Source of the DNA: Sphingobacteriales bacterium 50-39
GTDB lineage: Bacteria > Bacteroidota > Bacteroidia > Chitinophagales > Chitinophagaceae
Direction: 5' to 3'
DNA length: 64,000 bases
Assembly (NCBI GenBank): GCA_001898505.1
Contig: MKTZ01000011.1
Coordinates: 62,001-126,000 of the forward strand
In this document: one piece after another, positions 61,028 to 64,000 of the stretch
Layout of the letters: each line of letters begins with the position of its first letter
How positions within the stretch are numbered: position 1 is the stretch's first letter
Position numbers and translations under genes: made by a program
Notes under the pieces: generated by a model
What the model was told of the DNA's origin: nothing
Databases searched by the model: none
What the model saw: the letters and a program-made list of their open reading frames with translations, nothing else

Positions 61028-64000
61028 TTATGAGAACAGGTATTCCACATCCGCCTTGGTAAGGCTCTTCACAAAGCCGTCATCATCAGCGATGAGGTCC
61101 TTGGCTAGGATACGTTTCTTTTCCTGTAGCTGCAGGATCTTGTCCTCGATGGTGTCTTTACAGATCATGCGATAGGCGAAGATGTTCTTGGTCTGACCGA
61201 TACGATGCGTCCGGTCGATGGCCTGCTGTTCCACGGCAGGGTTCCACCATGGATCGACGATATATACATAGTCAGCGGCCGTAAGGTTGAGACCCACGCC
61301 GCCGGCCTTGAGGGAGATAAGGAATACCCGGCAGCTGTCATCCGTCTGAAAGCTCTGTATCGCCCTTTCCCTTTCCTGGGCCGACGTGCTGCCATCAAAA
61401 TATTCGAACTTGACGCCCAGCTCCTTCAGCCTTTCGCGGATCAGGGCCAGCATACCGAGGAATTGGGAAAAGACGAGCGCCTTATGATCGCCGATATTCT
61501 CCGTGATCTCCCGGGCCAGCTCATCCAGCTTGATGGAGTGATTGGGGTAGCGGTCCGTCTCATTCAGGATAGCCGGAGAATCACAGATCTGACGCAGCTT
61601 CATAAGGCCCTGCAGGATAGTGAGCTGGCTGCGCTGTATCCCCTGCGTCTCGATAGTGCCCAGGATCTTGTCCCGATAGTCATTCCGATAGGCGTCGTAT
61701 ACTTTACGCTGTTCATCTTCCATCTCGCAGAAGAGAATGGTCTCCGTCTTGTCGGGAAGGTCTTTCGCCACCTGCTCCTTGGTCCTCCGCAGGATAAAGG
61801 GAAAAAGTAATTTGCGCAAATGGTCCTTTCTGTCCTGCTCCCCGAACTTGTCGATAGGTACCGCAAACTCCTGGCGGAAGAACTCGATGCTGCCCAGCAT
61901 CCCCGGGTTGAGGAAGTTCATCTGGGCAAATATGTCGAAAGTATTATTCTGCAGAGGCGTACCGCTCATACACAGCCGGTGCTTCGCATGCAGCAGACAG
62001 GCGGCCTTGGTCACTTTGCTGCTGGGGTTCTTGATGGCCTGGGATTCATCCAGCACCGCATAGTCGAAGGGGATCTCCAACAGCAGCTTGATATCGCTGC
62101 GCAAAGTCCCATAGGTGGTGATGATCACATTGTACTGGCTCAACGCCTGTTTGTTGCGCGTCCTGTCACCCCCATGATGGATATGATAGGTCAGGGTGGG
62201 CGTAAACTTCTTTATTTCATTCTCCCAGTTGAACATCAACGTAGTGGGGCACACTACTAATGCACTGAGACGTCCATTTGTATCCCTGAAATGCTGTAGG
62301 AAGGACAGGGCCTGAATGGTCTTACCAAGACCCATGTCGTCAGCCAGTATACCACCCCAGTTGACCTCCTGCAAATAGTTTAACCAATGGAACCCATGCA
62401 CCTGATAGGGCCGGAGTATCGGCTCCAGATGGGCCGGCGCAGGAATTTCCTTGATCCGGTTGAACTCCCTCAGTTGCTCGTATTTCTCTTCCAGCCGGAT
62501 GATCAGTTCCTCTTCATTACGATTGTCATACAGCTCATCGATGACGCTCATATGGTATTTCGAAAGCCGGAGCTGATTGCGTTGGCCTTCGCCTACCCTG
62601 AATAAAAGGGAGTACTTCTTTATCCATTCTTCCGGCAAGACACCAAGGGTTCCGTCATCGAGAGGAACAAATTGCTGCCGGTTGGCTAACGCTTTCTTGA
62701 CATCTGCGATCGTCACTTTCTGGTCCCCGAACACAATGTCGACCCGGGCATCAAACCAGTCCGTATTGCTGCTGATATGGATCTTCGTCTGTGGCTTGGC
62801 CGTATTGAACCGGAAATTCTTCAACGCTTCAAAGCCATACACAGGCACTTTTATTTCCTCCATGGCGTCCACAAAGAGAAAGAACCAGTTGTTCTTGAGC
62901 ACATCGGCGCCCTTGAGCGCCAGGGAATGCGCACTTTCCGGATGAAGGAATTGGGAATGGAGGGATTCCAGCTTACGGAAGAATTGCAGCTCGGCCTCCT
63001 TGTTGCGATGGACTATTAAAACCTGTCCTCCGTCCGGCACAATGATCTCATCCTTTCCGCCGGGCCGGGTTTCGAATCCTTTATAGGAGAAGATAGGTTG
63101 GAACACCAGGTAGTCGCCTTTCTCCTGTAAGAGCAGCTTTTTTTCCGGCTCGCCATCCTTTACCTCCTTCACCAGCACATTGTCAAAATCCACATGATAA
63201 TCCCGGGTCAGGGGAAGGATAAACTCCTTCAGCTGTTTTGGCCATTCGGTGTTGTCGACGATCCATTTCTCCTTCCCGGAGAATTTCTCCACCAGGGCAA
63301 TATCCTCAGGCCTGTTCCAGCAGTACAGATTGTTGTTGTAAAAAAATACCACGCTGCTTTTACACTCATTTTGAGCAAGCTCCACCGGCTGCCCATTGAT
63401 CTTCACATAACAGGTCAGTTCATATCCGTCCTCCGCCGGGGACACGCTAAAGAAAGGAGTGATGGTATCCCCCGAGAGGCCAATCGGTTGAAGATTGGTC
63501 GTCTTGAAAGGCTTATGACCGTTGAGAAAAAATATAAAAGGGTTGGCGCTTACTTCCGCAAAGAGCTTTTTCAGCTTGGGATGCAGATATTCCACCATCA
63601 GCCTCTTTGTCTCTTCCGGAAGATCATCCTCTTCATGATGGATGATATTTTCCCAGATGCCGCTGAAGGGGGAGTTCCGGTTGAGGTATTTGCTGATCTC
63701 AGGCCCCTGCATCTTGCGAAGGAAGGGGATCAGTTGTTTATCAAATTCAGAAAATGGGTCCGTATTGACGAATTTGGTGAGATCCATCTTCTCCACCTTA
63801 CCCGAGTAGGCCGATTGCTCTTCATTGCTTTCTCCGGCTATCGCGTCCAGGGCAAAGCCCGGGAAACTGTCCTGGTTGAAATTGAAGACGATACCCAATC
63901 GCTGCGCCACGCCACCCAATGTCCTTTCTTCTTCCGTCACCAGGACGGACGGCTGTTCAGCCTCGGCCGGCTTGGGGCGGCCCGTCGCCACCGGGGCTAC
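61028..64000 (-). CDS. SNF2-family helicase (5' end beyond the window)
   Basis: At least 990 residues. The frame stays open to the right window edge, so the N-terminus is missing. Motifs: Walker A DDMGLGKTIQAL, Walker B LDESQAIKN (DESQ in place of DEAH), MSGTPLQNN, LISLKAGGVGLNLTAADYV and QAIDRTHRIGQ. An N-terminal region of about 550 residues precedes the ATPase core, as in bacterial HepA/RapA-like and SNF2-related proteins. It remodels protein-DNA contacts using ATP; the precise role is unknown. Confidence 0.9.
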   Translation of the reverse strand, partial: VAPVATGRPKPAEAEQPSVLVTEEERTLGGVAQRLGIVFNFNQDSFPGFALDAIAGESNEEQSAYSGKVEKMDLTKFVNTDPFSEFDKQLIPFLRKMQGPEISKYLNRNSPFSGIWENIIHHEEDDLPEETKRLMVEYLHPKLKKLFAEVSANPFIFFLNGHKPFKTTNLQPIGLSGDTITPFFSVSPAEDGYELTCYVKINGQPVELAQNECKSSVVFFYNNNLYCWNRPEDIALVEKFSGKEKWIVDNTEWPKQLKEFILPLTRDYHVDFDNVLVKEVKDGEPEKKLLLQEKGDYLVFQPIFSYKGFETRPGGKDEIIVPDGGQVLIVHRNKEAELQFFRKLESLHSQFLHPESAHSLALKGADVLKNNWFFLFVDAMEEIKVPVYGFEALKNFRFNTAKPQTKIHISSNTDWFDARVDIVFGDQKVTIADVKKALANRQQFVPLDDGTLGVLPEEWIKKYSLLFRVGEGQRNQLRLSKYHMSVIDELYDNRNEEELIIRLEEKYEQLREFNRIKEIPAPAHLEPILRPYQVHGFHWLNYLQEVNWGGILADDMGLGKTIQALSFLQHFRDTNGRLSALVVCPTTLMFNWENEIKKFTPTLTYHIHHGGDRTRNKQALSQYNVIITTYGTLRSDIKLLLEIPFDYAVLDESQAIKNPSSKVTKAACLLHAKHRLCMSGTPLQNNTFDIFAQMNFLNPGMLGSIEFFRQEFAVPIDKFGEQDRKDHLRKLLFPFILRRTKEQVAKDLPDKTETILFCEMEDEQRKVYDAYRNDYRDKILGTIETQGIQRSQLTILQGLMKLRQICDSPAILNETDRYPNHSIKLDELAREITENIGDHKALVFSQFLGMLALIRERLKELGVKFEYFDGSTSAQERERAIQSFQTDDSCRVFLISLKAGGVGLNLTAADYVYIVDPWWNPAVEQQAIDRTHRIGQTKNIFAYRMICKDTIEDKILQLQEKKRILAKDLIADDDGFVKSLTKADVEYLFS

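Overview
The window looks like a chromosomal segment from a member of the Bacteroidota, most likely of the Chitinophagaceae type. The evidence is an ECF sigma/FecR/SusC/SusD cassette, an alternative complex III plus caa3-type oxidase operon, futalosine-pathway menaquinone synthesis (mqnC), GLPGLI and outer-membrane beta-barrel proteins, and repeated TAnnTTTG promoter elements placed just upstream of start codons. No ribosomal RNA, phage, plasmid or IS element was recognised.

Layout. 1-410: a tRNA-like RNA with its own promoter and terminator. 411-8104: secreted esterase, ECF sigma factor, FecR anti-sigma factor, SusC and SusD, an outer-membrane uptake locus. 8184-10802: trmB, a DUF5522 protein, a cyclase-like/HTH protein (SatD-like) paired with a damaged DUF3307 gene, and an alkyltransferase-like protein. 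10811-26869 (minus strand): a large respiratory block encoding actABCDEF, coxII, coxI, ctaB, two coxIII, coxIV, then SCO1 and a DUF420 protein. Electrons would pass from menaquinol through alternative complex III to the cytochrome oxidase. 27323-31475: purN, a carboxypeptidase-regulatory-like secreted protein, a serine hydrolase, a VOC protein and a conserved hypothetical.

31561-33605 is an AT-rich two-gene island: a PIN-GNAT-PUA-like fusion overlapping an ASCH-domain gene. It is bounded by imperfect short direct repeats and is the best candidate here for an undescribed system. 33732-42472: membrane dipeptidase, a fused E1 alpha/beta dehydrogenase, a small membrane protein, an active/inactive M16 protease pair, a frameshifted lipoprotein gene and a PDZ aspartyl protease. 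42665-51358: mqnC, a large hybrid histidine kinase, a classical two-component pair, a GLPGLI protein and a decayed AraC-type regulator. 51385-64000: a MacB/FtsX-type permease, two large outer-membrane beta-barrel proteins flanking a small secreted protein, a possible 56-residue protein, and a SNF2 helicase that runs off the right edge.

Two scattered patterns cut across this layout. One is a set of GC-rich paired hairpins with trinucleotide loops (TTC/GAA and TGT/CGT/ACA), resembling REP elements and lying mostly between genes. The other is local gene decay: the DUF3307 gene, the lipoprotein gene at 40336 and the AraC-like gene.
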